Part shown: one piece after another, positions 45,057 through 57,134 of the stretch
How positions within the stretch are numbered: position 1 is the stretch's first letter
Layout of the letters: each line of letters opens with the position of its first letter
Assembly: GCA_954871525.1 (NCBI GenBank)
Contig: OX940870.1
Coordinates: forward strand, 7,347,501 to 7,411,500
DNA length: 64,000 bases
Direction: 5' to 3'
Source: Parietaria judaica
Taxonomy: Eukaryota; Streptophyta; Magnoliopsida; Rosales; Urticaceae
The notes under the pieces: model-generated
What the model saw: only the letters and a program-made list of their open reading frames with translations
The model's database searches: none
Told to the model about the DNA's origin: nothing
Made by a program: the position numbers and the translations under genes

Positions 45057-46039
45057 GAAGAAGCGAGCCGTTCACAACGCTGTGCAGTGGATATGGTAAG
45101 ACAAGAAGAGGTCGAAGGATTGCGCGCTCAGATGGCGTGCTGACCCGACAGATGGCTGCGCTTCTGTGTCATCAATCAGAGCATCTACGTCAAGCCAGAT
45201 CCGACACCACGGACGACCAAGACAACTTGGTCGGGCAGAATCTCGGACGTGCGGTGGTCCAGATAGATGCGCGATGGGTATCGGCGTTCACGGTGGCTAT
45301 CCCAGCATACGACGAACCGACGTATGACGAGGCGGAACACGGTGCGGCCGTGTACGACGAGTCGATCTACGGCGAGACGGAGTATGCCGAACAAGTGTAC
45401 GATGAGTACAACACTCCAGCGACGACGAGGCGGAGTACGCCGAAACTGTGTGTGGGAATGTTGTTCGCACGAACACTTTCACCGAAGAGGAAACTGCAGA
45501 GGGCGACACCCTCGAGGAAACCTCTTCGACAAACCCACCCCGAGGAATCTTCCTTGACAAAATCCATACTGTGACAAATGATTGTTGCACCAACGAGCAG
45601 AATTTCGTTTCGACGCATCGAGGAACTCTCCTCGACAAACCACTTACCATGGCGGACGAAATTTGCTCCGACCGAACAGCCTTTCGTCTCCCGAGAGACC
45701 AACGAAGTGGCTTCACCAAGAGAGTCTTTTGTCGTGACGGACATGACGATCGCGGTGAGGCTTCGAATAACAAGCCAAACACGATCATGGATGTCTTTTT
45801 ACGGAGACGACTCTGGCGCGGACACACGCACAACGATGACTAAGCACTCATCGAGGGAAGAAATCCTCTCGAGGAACCTACTTCGACGACCCTGCCTCGA
45901 AGAACCCTCCTCACCGACCCTCCAGACGACATCAACAAAGCCAACAGCAAATACGATGACACTTTCATCGACGTTCCCCATGCCATGGTCGATGAGACTC
46001 TTCTCGACGAGGTCCCCCAAGACTCCCCAAGACTACCCC
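45057..46039 (+). pseudogene. Interior of the copia-like element, decayed ORF with YDE repeats
   Basis: The first part encodes, in a frame starting near 45093, MVRQEEVEGLRAQMA, like the start of a retroelement gag, and then stops. Between 45301 and 45415 another frame repeats acidic Tyr-Asp-Glu units (TACGACGAG variants), and further repeats of Glu/Asp-rich phrases follow to ~45560. No protease, reverse transcriptase or integrase is present. Confidence 0.55.
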
Positions 46040-46325
46040 GCCCTAGCTTGCTATATAAGAGCAGTCAACGTGTGTTATTCCTCAGATTTTGATGAATAGA
46101 AAATTGAAGTTTTTGCTTTGAAAACCGAGGTTATTATCGTTGAGACGCGTTCTTAGTTAACATCCATAGTCCGATTTACATCAGATACTAACGATATTGG
46201 TGACGATGTCATGACAAGTATAAAAAGATACAATAATAGCTCAGATAACCAAATATGTGCATAAAGTAAAAGGCAAATAAACACGCGATATTTGGTAAAG
46301 CAGTTTGCGAACCCTTCATGGGAAC

Positions 46326-46874
46326 TAGGGCTGTAACGAAAACCCGGAATCCGGTTAAATCTGTATCTGTATCCGATCTTAAAATCCAAATCCGAATCCG
46401 GTTTCCGGATTCGGATACGGGTTTTGATTTTATAAAATCCGGATATCCGTATCCGGGTTTAAACCCGGTTTATTTTAATATTTTAATTTTTAATAATCTA
46501 TTTTAATTCTTTAGGTTTAGGTGACTCTATTCTTATCGACACTCCATTTCATTAATAGACTTGTACGGGTTTTTTGGACAACGGGAAGATATGTACTAGA
46601 CTTGTACAGGTTTTTTAGTAGCTAATACTAATGTTTTGTCTTTTTTTTTTTTAATAAATAAAAACCGGATCCGAATATTCGGATAACATCCAGATTCGGT
46701 TTTAAAACCGAATCCGGGTTTTGGAAACACATATCCGGATTTTCGGATATTCAGATTTTCGGATATTCGGATTTTCGAATCCGGATCCGGATATCGATTT
46801 TTGGATATCCAAAAATTCGGATCCGGATTCGGATAGTTCCGAAAAACCGGATATCCGCTCCGGTTATAGCCCTA
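46326..46874. mobile_element. hAT-type MITE with TAGGGCTGTAA ends
   Basis: Ends TAGGGCTGTAAC and GGTTATAGCCCTA; the flanks ATGGGAAC (46318-46325) and GTGGGAAC (46875-46882) are an 8-base duplication with one change. The interior is full of ATCCGGAT/CGGATATCCG palindromic motifs. 549 bases, no coding capacity. Removing it joins CCCTTCATGGGAAC to CTACTCTGTGG. Confidence 0.9.
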
Positions 46875-46882
46875 GTGGGAAC

Positions 46883-48082
46883 CTACTCTGTGGAGCACTG
46901 ACCCATATACTTTTTTCCAATGGAAAACATACAAAAATGTTACACGGTTATTCAAGATACTTTATTGAGTTTCACAAGGGAATATACAACTCCCCGTCAA
47001 GACCAAGCGCAACTGATGATCCAACTCCAGAGAAAAAGTATGGCACTCCTCTTCGGAAACAACGTTGGATGCTTCAAGTGTTGGACAGTCAGTCGTTACT
47101 CCTAGAATGAGACCACAAGACCCTCCAGCTTCCTGAGAGGTACTCCTATCGGAAACGGCCTTGGATGCTTCAACCGTCAAACAACCGGTAGTCAGTCCTT
47201 GAATGAGATCACGAAACCCTACGACTTCCTTTGAGAAGATTTTACATCCAGACGTGCTAATTGTTAACCACAACCAGCAAAGGTTATATAGCAGGTCAAA
47301 CTAGCAACCAAATATGGAAAGTTCAAGGCTCCACAACTTGGTGATTGAAAGAATGATTGGAAATATTCAATCACAACCGTTAAGGGTGTTGATGATGCAA
47401 TCTCTTCTTGATGATGCCGATACTTGTGATCGTGGCAATAAATTCGTTGAAAGTCTTGGTCATTAACTCCACTGAAGATCTTGGACGATAAATCTGATGG
47501 CGCTTTGACAGTTGTTCCAATAACTCTTCTGACAACCTTATCCAGTCCAAATCTGGCAATTAAGTTTCCAGGATTAATAAATGTCCTACATGAATGATGA
47601 ATATCTCCCAACAACTATGTTATCTCGTCCAATTGTGCACATTGACTTCATTCTGATTGTCTTGATCTTCTTAATGATTGAGCCACATATTTTGCACTCG
47701 CATATATATGAAAAGTCTTCCATAACATGTTACAAATAATGACAACAACCGAATACAAACGGCAGAATAAAATGCAGTGTTCTTACATCACTGATAATAG
47801 ACATGGTCAAAGCTCGAATATGAAATACATCAACAAAACAACATATAGATGAAGTTCGAAATGGAAAAAAAAATACACATTATAAATAAATTTATAAACC
47901 TCGAATGTACCTCTACATAAATCTTATACTTTTAGATGATTTTCAAAAAATAAAAATAAAAAAATCTTATGCATTTGGTCATAAATTCATACCATTGAGT
48001 CACTCACACGAGTCCACGTGTAAGGAATGAGTGTCACGAGCGTCGCGCGTAACGTCCCGTGGAAATATAGCGTGGTAAGTCA
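46883..48082. other. Unassigned repeat-like sequence
   Basis: A passage at 47025-47275 repeats a ~90-base phrase (ATGCTTCAA-TGT-AACA, CCTTGAATGAGA/CCTAGAATGAGA) twice, which looks like part of an old retroelement, but no LTR end or coding domain is seen. Confidence 0.4.
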
Positions 48083-48091
48083 TTATTATAA

Positions 48092-49223
48092 GGGTTAATT
48101 GCAGCAAAAATACTCAACCTTTGGTCAAATTCTTTGTTGTGTATACAACCTCCGTAAATGGCGGCAAAAGTACCCAAACTTAGCATTTGGGAGTTGACCG
48201 AGAATATCTATCTATATGGCAATCAGTCTTTGCCACGTGGCATGCCACATGACACTTGGCTGCCACGTGGCATGCCACGTAATTATTATTTTATTAAATA
48301 ATTTTTAATTTTTTTAAATATTTTTTAAATAGAATTATTTTTTAATTTTTTAATTTTAATAATTTTGTTCAATAATAACAAATAATGAATATTTAAATTT
48401 AAATATTCATTATTGGTTATAATTTTATTTTTAAAAAAGTGGGTAGAACGAAGTAATTTTCACCGCTCACGGTTCACTTAAACTCCGTTTCCAGTCCGGT
48501 TCACGCGTCGAATAAAATTGTTTAATATGTTTAATAATAATAACTAATAAACACATACATAATGTTTAAAAAGTCAAGACATAATTAAATACACACTACT
48601 TATTCAAAAACAAAAAATAGTAGTCGTATTTATATTTAATGAAAATTTATTTTTATTTGTTTGCATGATATTTTTTTTGTTTTGCATTTTAGAATAATAA
48701 TAATTATTTAATATGTTTTTTATTTATATATATATATTTTTTAAATTGTCGTTAAATAATCATATGATTATTATTGGTTATTATTATTAAACATATTAAG
48801 CGCTTTCGTTTCACCCGTGAACCGGATCGGAGGCGGAGCTTGAGTGAACCGTGAACGGGGATTTTTTCTTTATTTATTTCGTTTGATCCGCTTTTCTAAA
48901 ATGAATAATATATTTAAATATTCATTATTGATTTTTATGGAAAAATAATTTTATTTTTTAAAAAAATTAAATTTTTTTTTTTAAATAATTAAAAAATGTT
49001 TTTTTAAAAAAAATTATTTAATAAAATAATAATTACGTGGCATGCCACGTAGCGGCCAAGTGCCATGTTGCGTGCCAAGTGGCAAAGGTTGATTGCCACA
49101 TAGATATAATTTCTCGGTCAACTCCGAAATGCTAAGTTTGGATACTTTTGCCGTCATTTACGGAGGTTGTATACACAACAGAGAATTTGATTAAAAATTG
49201 GGTATTTTTGCCGCAATTAACCC
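48092..49223. mobile_element. Mutator-like fold-back MITE, family B, copy 2
   Basis: Starts GGGTTAATTGCAGC and ends GCCGCAATTAACCC with the perfect 9-base duplication TTATTATAA (48083-48091 and 49224-49232). It aligns over its length with 27197-28319, in the same or inverted sense because the element is itself nearly palindromic. 1,132 bases; no coding capacity. Inner sequences include ACGTGGCATGCCACGT. Confidence 0.94.
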
Positions 49224-49386
49224 TTATTATAATAAGCTTCCAGAGCAATCAGGAGGTGTGTTTTCTAAGGTGAGATGTTGACTTGTTCTAGAAACACACC
49301 CACACTGTCACACGTTCTCCTCTCCTCCTCCCCTTTTAGTCTTTTCCACGATTTATTTACAAGGATCATAATGCCATTATAAAACG

Positions 49387-49391
<5 letters not shown>

Positions 49392-49458
<67 letters not shown>
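49392..49458. repeat. (AT)n-(TG)n compound microsatellite
   Basis: About 25 AT units followed by nine TG units. Confidence 0.97.
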
Positions 49459-49462
49459 ATAC

Positions 49463-50045
49463 CAAGGTTTTAAATGCCGCTTGCCGATTTCGTTTCGCAT
49501 TTTTCGTTTTACGGATATATCGCTTGCCGATGGGTATGCCGATGGAAAAATTGTAAAAAAAAGAAATACCGCATGCCGCATATACCGCACTTTTCACATG
49601 GGCATACCGCATGCCGATGGGGTTTTCGACGGATATTCTGTAAAAAAATATTTGAGTATTTAAGCAAGATATTTATATAAGTTCAAAACTACATATTTTA
49701 TAAATACAAGATATTCGTAAATTAAATATGTAGGTGACATGTATAATATTAAGTCACTTTATTAGGTGAAGTGTATAATATTAAGTCAAATTATTATGTG
49801 AAGTGAATATGTATGTTAATTAAGTGTGTAATATTAAGTGAATATTCATGTTAATTGTATATGTATGTTAACAAATTTAATATTAGTTGAAGTGTATATT
49901 ATTAAATGAATATGTATATTGAGCGTATATGTATGTTAGGTGAAGTAAATATGTATTCTAAGTGTATAATATTATTTGAGGTGTATAATACTAAGTTCAA
50001 TTATTAGGTGAAGTGTATGTGTATGTTAAGTGTGAATGTGTGATA
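49463..50045. repeat. CCGATGG-rich block and degenerate GTGTATAATATTAAG minisatellite
   Basis: 49465-49640 starts with a hAT-like CAAGGTTTTAAAT end and repeats GCCGATGG/CCGCATGCCG, but no opposite end was found. 49727-50045 repeats GAAGTGTATAATATTAAGT-type units about ten times with drift. Confidence 0.6.
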
Positions 50046-50065
50046 TAGTTGAATGAATAACAAAA

Positions 50066-50270
50066 AGTCCCACATTGATAGATGACAAGAGTTTAGTGAT
50101 GTTTATATACCAAATATTAGGGACTAGGGCTTAGGCCCTTTAGGTCATAGGATTTTGTGGATGGGGGAGGACTCACACAAATGTTCTAATCTACCACACA
50201 TGCGCGCCGCCACTGTCCGGCCGAGCCGAGGTGGGGTGGGGTCTTGAGCAAGTATAAATATTTTTGGCGA
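50066..50270 (+). promoter_or_regulatory. GTCCCACATTG plus TATA, probable LTR promoter fragment
   Basis: GTCCCACATTG followed 28 bases later by TTTATATACC resembles both plant snRNA upstream elements and the promoters of several plant LTR families. The following sequence (GCGCGCCGCCACTGTCCGG, then GTATAAATA near 50254) is not a known snRNA. I favour an LTR fragment. Confidence 0.35.
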
Positions 50271-53200
50271 AAGTTTAATTGGTATTACCGAGATCATGTT
50301 TTTTATTTATTTTATTTTATTTTTTGTACTTTTCTCATTTAATGCATGATTGTTGTCATTTTTTTTAAATAAGTTAAGAGGTCACACCATCTTGTTACTC
50401 AACCTAAAATTTACTTGATAGAGAAAACCGAAGTAATAAGAAGACAGAGAATTACATGTATCAAAATAAATATCTCCTATAAATCGAATAATACGATTTA
50501 AATGTAACAAATTATAGAATAATACGATTTTACGACGGGTATATATCACCGACGAATACTATATTAAATTATATAACCACATTTTCCTTAATATATGTAT
50601 AAGTATAGAACAATAATTTTGTAATGATAAAAAGGCCGTGGAAGAACAAATCGCAACCATTGTAGGATTTATTTAGTACTTGCTTAAATTTAAAATTTGG
50701 TCACGTTGACCAAATCAGTCACAAATGTCCTCAAATAGATTAAATTATAGAAATCTATTGTATCGTGGCTGTACCTTTCTTGAAATTTTCCAAGGAATAT
50801 TAACAGTGAGAAAATTGGAATTCTTCTTCAGTTGTTTGGATTAGGTTATTAATTAACTGTCCACACTTGCATAAAGTGGTAGAAATCTTTTTGATAAATG
50901 GTTGAGTTTAGGTCACCAAATAAATTACAAAAACCAAAAAAGAACATCATCTGATTAAGAACTTATTAGCGTTATTCACCTTTGGGAATTTTATTGACTT
51001 TCTTCTATAAAGATAAACCTTATCAACATAGACAGTCAATAAAATACATACATCACTAGGCTTGGACCAACTGTATCAACGGAATTTTCCTTAATATGCT
51101 ATTAAAAAAATATTGTAGAGTGATACTAAAATAGTGTAGAATATTCTCTAATTTTCTTAGGTTTTCATTTAACAGTTTTTGATAATTAGAGTCGTTAATT
51201 GCTTCTGAACATTCTAATTTTTTAATATATTAATCTACAAGCTTTGAAGTTTGGAAAACTTTAGAAGCACCTTGTAGTAATTATAATTATCATCAGGATT
51301 AAAATACTACTAAAGGAATTACAGTTAGCCGAAAACTAAATTTGAAGATCGATGATACTTTATATTCCATTCTATAGTGACGTAGGCAACCTTTCAACAT
51401 AAAAGGGGCACTACGTAAATATTTTTTAAAAATAAATAATTATAACCGAAGCTCGGTCTGCATAATAGTCAGATTGTCGGCGTTGAGCGCAAAATGAAAA
51501 TCTAACAAATTTAACCGAAACTCGATTCAATCGAGCAGAACATAAATTCGACAAATTTAGTCATTCCGAGGGTCTAAGAAGAAGAGATAAAGAACCACGA
51601 TAGCTACCTTCGAGACGGCAAGCGACGTAACAATATAAAAATTGGCCGTCAAATTAATAAATAATCTAAAGACAACGAAAAAAAGAAGAAGCAGATCTTG
51701 TATATATATGCAGTAAATGAAATTAAACACCAGAACGATGCTCATAGAGAGGGAACCAATAGCGATTGAATATCGAAGAAGAAAGAGGAAACAAAGAGAA
51801 AAATGAACGTGGAGATAGAGAGATATATTCAAATTAATTACTGGAAGAGAAAAAATAATAACAATATTTATTTTTAATTATGAAACACAGAAAAAAAAAA
51901 ATCATTTCGGCAAAAATTATAAACTTTTATACGCATGAATTGTTTTGAGTCAGTCCCATGACGGAGCCCTCCGTCATTGTATATAAACCGTGACACGAAA
52001 TAGATAAATAATTAATTAATCATTGATCATTTCATGCATCACCTCACGGTATATAGAATATTTTATCATCAGATTTACAAGTCCAAGTTGGTGTTCCATT
52101 TTTTTTTTAATTTAACATGAAGGAAATAACGTGAAATTTTCCACGCTATTTTTAATTAATTTTACATTCATGCTGTGCACTTGCGCTAAGCTCCCAAGTT
52201 ATCTCCAATATCAACCCCAAAATATATAATTAAAAATAAGAAATTCAGAAAAAGTTGATAAAATTAAAAACAGACATGTCATCGATGACAACCTTGAAGA
52301 TTGAAAGGGTTTCTTTCAATAAGTACTAGCAATTATCTGGTTATTTAATCATATAAATAAACTGTTTGAAAAGTTAGTCTATTAAGATAGAATGGACCAG
52401 AAATAGTACAATTTCTTGTAAAGAAAGCAATTACGCAGTTTTTTGTCATATATTATTATTACATCTTAATCTATAATTATAATAAATCTTATCTTCAAAA
52501 ATCAAAATAGGAATTGGACGGCTTGAAATTTCTAAGAGAAACGGTACAAATATATGTACGTAACCCTTATCCAAAAAATCTTCCTCGAAATATTTAGTTT
52601 AAAAGATATCATTAAATGACGAATTCTCAAAACAATATTTACGCTACATATTGTTAATAATTGATGAACATTAAGCAGTTTATTGCAGTTATACATTAAT
52701 AATTTGTGAGCTTATAATTTGTGCTCTCAAGTCACTAATTAATTGTGACACACACACCAAGATTATATTAAAATATATACACTATATTAATAAATAATTA
52801 CACTAATCATATAGTGTTGATCACTAAGATCCCAAGAATTAATTTGTTGTGTAAATGTATTATTCAACCATTCAAACTGCGTCAAACCTAACTATTTAAA
52901 TAAATATATATTTGAAAGCATCTTCTCTTCTCTCTAAAATAACAAATAAATGCTTCTCTCTAGATTGTAGAGAGTTCAAAGTAAACGCCATTAATCCAAC
53001 GATTATGGCAATGAAATTGACACTCTGGCAAATGTCCCATTTTATATCATTACCTTTTGACACTATTACCCCTTACATTAAATACATGCTTCTTCTAGAA
53101 CACGATATTCTTCACTTAACCATCTCCGTGTTTCGGATTATTCATACCAAAAATGGGAATCTAATATGTTTATTTAATACAATATATATATATATGTATG

Positions 53201-53715
53201 TATGTATGTATAAGTTGATATTATCATGATACAAAGGGCAAGGGGACCTTTTTAACAACCTCCTCTCCACGTACATGGAATTGGATGACAGGATGAGACA
53301 TGAGAGTCATAAGGGATTGGATCAGTTGATTCTTCTCTAAAATATACGTATTAAATGTAACATATATAGTTTGAAAAGAGTATAATAAAATACAAAATAT
53401 CGAAGAAAATATATAACACATTTTTTTCCGATTGCCCCTTCCTCAAGCAAGTCAATCCTCGACCAAATAGCCAATGTAGAGAAGCTTCTATGCCATATCC
53501 CTTATACATACATACACATATATATATATATATATGTATGTATATTTTCAAACCTCTTGATTGACTTATATAATATGTTATAATATATTTGATCTGGTCT
53601 AAACTTTAATCTACAATATAAATGTGTGGGAACCTCTCTCTCTCTCCTCTTCCAATCAAACCAACCAACCAACCAAAAATCACACACACAAATTCTCTAT
53701 CTCTCTCTCGCTCCT
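50271..53715. other. Gene-poor AT-rich intergenic region
   Basis: I see no gene in 3.4 kb. Short open frames are AT-driven and have no domain. Microsatellites ((TA)n with TATG) lie near 53185-53212 and 53516-53545. The last ~100 bases, with CT-rich tracts (53633-53710), look like the leader of the ZCF37-like gene. Confidence 0.55.
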
Positions 53716-54525
53716 ATGTTAATGAATCTCTTGATCTGCGGCAGTAACTTTCAGTCAGAAGACCGCGACGAAGATCCGCTTCCGATGAGCGGGAATTCGA
53801 GTCCCTCTTCGACGCCGAGAAAGTCGAGGGTGTTCTGCAGAAGCAGCAACAACAACAGCCGGGACAAGAACCCGTACGCGACGCGAGGCCTCGACAAGTT
53901 CTCGGCTCTCTTGGCGGATCTCGAAGAGAAGCGCCGTAAGATCTACGCCGCCAACGGCTCCGATCACGACATCTCCTTCGTCAGATTCGTCTACAAGGAC
54001 ACCAACGATCTTGTCCCTGTCGTGATCAAGCTCAAGGACAGCAACCAAAGCGCCAAGAGCAATGACAAGATCAAGAAAGAAGCGAAGACAAAGACGAAGA
54101 GCTGTACCAATGTCCTCACATCTGAAGAGGTCGCGGAAAGTCAAAGCTCCCCGGACCGGAGTCAAGACAAGCTCGATGAGAAGGCGAAGAAGCCGAGCTT
54201 GACATGGAGAAGCGTGGTAGAGTGGGACAAGCTGAGAAGGCCGTCGTGCTACTTGCCAATCGCGTTGATCATGATCTTGTCGCTGCTCGTTTTTTTCGGG
54301 CGTTCGGTAGCAATATTGTGCATTTCGATCGGCTGGTACGTCATTCCAACGCTGAATGAGAGCGTTTTGGCAAAGAAGAGGACTTCGGTGGCGACGGCGA
54401 AGACCAAGAAGGATTACGTGAAAAGGGTGAGTGAGAAAAGGATGGTCAATGAAGGGTTGGTCTCGTCTCCAAGGCTGAATAGTAACTCTCCAACACGACA
54501 AGATCATCAGAGAAACTGGTGTTGA
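53716..54525 (+). CDS. ZCF37-like plant-specific protein, single exon
   Basis: From ATG 53716 the protein has 269 residues. The frame is open upstream to 53626 but has no ATG there. A conserved N-terminal core reads STPRKSR, then NPYATRGLDKFSALLADLEEKRRKIY and DISFVRFVYKDTND-VPVVIKLKD, which I recall from the Arabidopsis ZCF37 family of unknown function. The middle is Lys/Glu/Ser-rich and probably disordered. The C-terminal third has one or two hydrophobic helices (CYLPIALIMILSLLVFFGRS, VAILCISIGWYVIP), suggesting membrane anchoring, followed by a basic tail. ZCF37 proteins have been linked only loosely to stress-responsive expression. No intron is needed and no damage is seen. Confidence 0.8.
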   Translation: MLMNLLICGSNFQSEDRDEDPLPMSGNSSPSSTPRKSRVFCRSSNNNSRDKNPYATRGLDKFSALLADLEEKRRKIYAANGSDHDISFVRFVYKDTNDLVPVVIKLKDSNQSAKSNDKIKKEAKTKTKSCTNVLTSEEVAESQSSPDRSQDKLDEKAKKPSLTWRSVVEWDKLRRPSCYLPIALIMILSLLVFFGRSVAILCISIGWYVIPTLNESVLAKKRTSVATAKTKKDYVKRVSEKRMVNEGLVSSPRLNSNSPTRQDHQRNWC

Positions 54526-55583
54526 TCATACTTTTTTTATTTTTTATTTTTATCCGATTTTTTTTCTTAATTTGGGGATTCTTGATCTTACCCTCTTTTT
54601 GTTTCTGGGTTTTTGGATTTGGGAAAGTCTGGATTGATTCTGTAAATAATATTTTTATTTTTTGACGAGTTACAAACGTAATGTAAATTACTGAGACACA
54701 TGCGTTTACTTCTAGGAACAATTGAATTGTAAAAATAAAAATAAAAAATTGATCTCAAAGATGTTTGTTTATTGATATTGATTATTGAAAGGCTAGTAAT
54801 TTACTAACCTTATACGGAAAATTGTCACGCTCTTAATTATTAATCAAGGTTGACGAAATCAAAAGCTATAGAATATTCTAAAGTCGTCAAGCTCAAAGAC
54901 TTGTGAATATATATATTCTAGAGAAGCGTCTCTGACTTTTAAGAGCCATGTAGGGACTTAAAGAACGTCTCAAATATTTTAAACAAACGATGTCGTTTTC
55001 TATTCAAAAAATTGCAAGAAAATCTTCTTTTCAGATATGCTCACATGTGTTCGACACGGTTATTATCTGATTGCCATAAATACATTGGCCCCCAAAAACC
55101 TGGTGACACAATGTGGCCCAAACGGTCATATTAAATGCATGATTTCATAAACTCTCGCAACATATTTTTGGGGTTCAAAAACATAGGATTTTGGCCCGAA
55201 AAAAAAAAAAAAAAAAAAAAAAACATCGACATTAAAATGGAATCACGTTTGTAAAAGACATTATTGTTTGTACACTTGAACAAGCTTGGAGTTGGTCTTG
55301 ATTCGGTCTTTGTTGAATGAGTAAGCTTGTTCTGAGAATATGATTCACGTGCTGATGAAAATCCCTATTCCTACATAATAGACAATGTCAGCATTTAGGT
55401 AGGGCCATATAATTTAGAGCCTAAATTTGATTGGTCAAAAGATACCTAATTATCCTGATAAGCATGTGTTTATTATTAGTGATAATCAAGTAAATTATTA
55501 TTCACCAATTTACCAGAAACGATTTTAAAAAATACAAAACAATTTACTAGAAACCAAATCAATCCCACACTTTGCTACTTGAT
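54526..55583. other. Intergenic between convergent genes
   Basis: Holds the 3' UTR of the ZCF37-like gene and of the minus-strand AKAP17A-like gene. A poly-A run of about 24 bases lies at 55200-55223, a possible old retroposed tail or simple repeat. Confidence 0.55.
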
Positions 55584-56897
55584 TTATACCTTGAACCTCT
55601 TTCGGCGAGCATCATCGCCATCGGGGCTCAAGCGGGAAACACGTTGTTGATTTTTAGAAACTTCGCTTCTATAATGCGTTGGCGCCGTTTCTCTCGTCCC
55701 CCTTCTTTCCAGCGCTTGACCAGGCAAGTTCTGAAAGAAGCCATCTTTGTCCCATGTGACCTCGTAATCGGCCAACAATCTCGATCCTTGCTGCAAAATA
55801 GCAGGCCGTTTTTTACTTGCTTAAACAGCTAGAACAAGCACTTCGTATTCAAATCGAGACCCTGCAACATTTCTTGTAATCGCACCTTTTGCATTGAGCG
55901 GCAACATAATACTTTCAAGGTGTTGTAGAACTCCTCGTGTGTCTCGAACTGAGCCACAATCTTACAGTGGAGACCCGAGATTATGTCCGCACCGTCTTCG
56001 CCCACATCGCTCCGTAGATCGTTGTCCTCGGCAACGTTAAGATTCCTGTAAGATTAATAAATCAAAATGATCGATGCCCTACTGAACCATTTAAAGCAAT
56101 GAGTGAGCTGATAAGGCAAAACGAAGGAATTCGCGCAATGACGTGCCTTATTCTTCCAAATGCTGAAAATATGGTATGAGTGACGAGCAAAGAAGGCTTC
56201 GACGAGACTCGAGGCTCGGCGAACCACCGCGACGGAGCGCCTCTTAGCACGATCGTGTCCGGCTCTTGCTTCGAACTCCTCGAATACCCTGTGATTACCA
56301 TCGTGATTTCACAAAAAAGGTCAACATTTTGTGATCATAAATACCTCAAATCTCAATCAAAATTGTAGCAAAACCTCGATTCCGCGAAGCGTAGAATTCT
56401 CCCCAATCGCTCTTCATGGCTTTGAAATCGTCCGAAATCGGAACTGCAACGTTTAATTTGAATTTCATACCCTCAATGTTCAATTCGATTCCGTCCAATT
56501 TCTCGACCAGGTAACTTCTCCAATCAAGGAACTTCTTCTCCAACACGCTCGGATCGTCCTCTCCATCGCTGAACTTGTCTCGGGTGCCGATGGCGATCCC
56601 TAGGTCGTGCACGACGAGCGCGCCGAGAGCTAGAGGATCGCCGCGCTTGCGGTTCTTGAGGTCCCTGACGCGGCGGATCCGGAGGTCTTCCTCGGAGACG
56701 ACGACGGGGACGGAGAGGGAGGTCTTGAGGAAGTCGATGAGCGTTCGCTTCAGCTTCCACTCGTCGGTGAGCTTGGTCACCGCTGGGCTCGCCGGGAAGA
56801 TGGTGAGGTTGAGCCTCAGGCGCGGGACCAGAGACAGGCCGTTCTCGAGGTCTAGGGCTTCCGTTGGTGGCAGAGAACCCAACGGTCGAATACTCAT
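55584..56897 (-). CDS. AKAP17A / XE7-like RNA-binding protein, four exons
   Basis: Exons in order of translation: 56897-56375, 56288-56147, 56045-55886, 55790-55584, giving 343 residues in one frame. The N-terminal half is conserved (LKRTLIDFLKTSL, then DDFKAMKSDWGEFYASR). The second half carries EPDTIVLRGAPSRWFAEPR-VTHTIFSAFGRIR-LNVAEDND, an RRM-like domain closely resembling human A-kinase anchor protein 17A (XE7: RPDTIHLEGLPCKWFA, FEKFGEIRNVDIP). AKAP17A is a nuclear speckle protein that influences alternative splicing; the plant role is untested to my knowledge. The C-terminus is basic (DDARRKRFKV). Intron 2 (56146-56046) must use a GC donor to keep the frame. The start chosen is ATG 56897; the open frame extends slightly upstream without an ATG. 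Confidence 0.82.
56046..56146 (-). other. Probable GC-AG intron in the AKAP17A-like gene
   Basis: The exon ends ATAAG and the intron begins GCACGT, ending TTACAG. Joining there reads IR-NLNVAEDND, the expected family sequence. The nearest GT (AGGCAC/GTCATT) would give a stop three codons on. Confidence 0.75.
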
Positions 56898-57134
56898 CTT
56901 TCTCTCCAAGAAAAAACAGAAAGAAAGAAAGAAAGTTAGGGCTTTGTTGTTTTACTTGAACCCTCGACTAGTCTGGTAATTGTGGAAGGCAGCATCAACT
57001 TTTTCAGAGCACGGCGAGCAAAACGACATAAGAACTACGACAGAACAAGTGATTAAAAGAAAACGACACGTCTAAATATATTTGAAAAAAATGTTTCATT
57101 ATATACTGTATATTTACTCATAGACTCTACGAGT

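Larger units (their letters stand above)
44130..46183 (+). mobile_element. Non-autonomous copia-like LTR element
   Basis: The 5' LTR (44130-44408) starts TGATG and ends ACAACA. The 3' LTR remnant (46040-46183) ends ACATCA and matches only the last ~144 bases of the 5' LTR, so its U3 is deleted. The element is flanked by the perfect 5-base duplication GATAC (44125-44129 and 46184-46188). TTGGTATCAGAG (44410-44421) is the initiator-tRNA-Met priming site. The interior, apart from a nested MITE, is only about 1 kb and lacks any pol domain. Confidence 0.9.

Noticed and set aside
49463..49480. CAAGGTTTTAAAT as a complete hAT MITE start
   Set aside because: No inverted partner end or 8-base duplication found downstream.
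50066..50270. U-snRNA gene suggested by GTCCCACATTG and TATA
   Set aside because: The following sequence matches no spliceosomal snRNA or U3 start I know, and the spacing is short; LTR promoter more likely.
51557..51832. 91-codon hydrophobic minus-strand frame
   Set aside because: Phe/Ile/Leu-rich because of AT-rich DNA; no conserved features or splice partners.
53755..54507. 250-codon minus-strand frame opposite the ZCF37-like gene
   Set aside because: Antisense shadow; the plus strand has the conserved family sequence.
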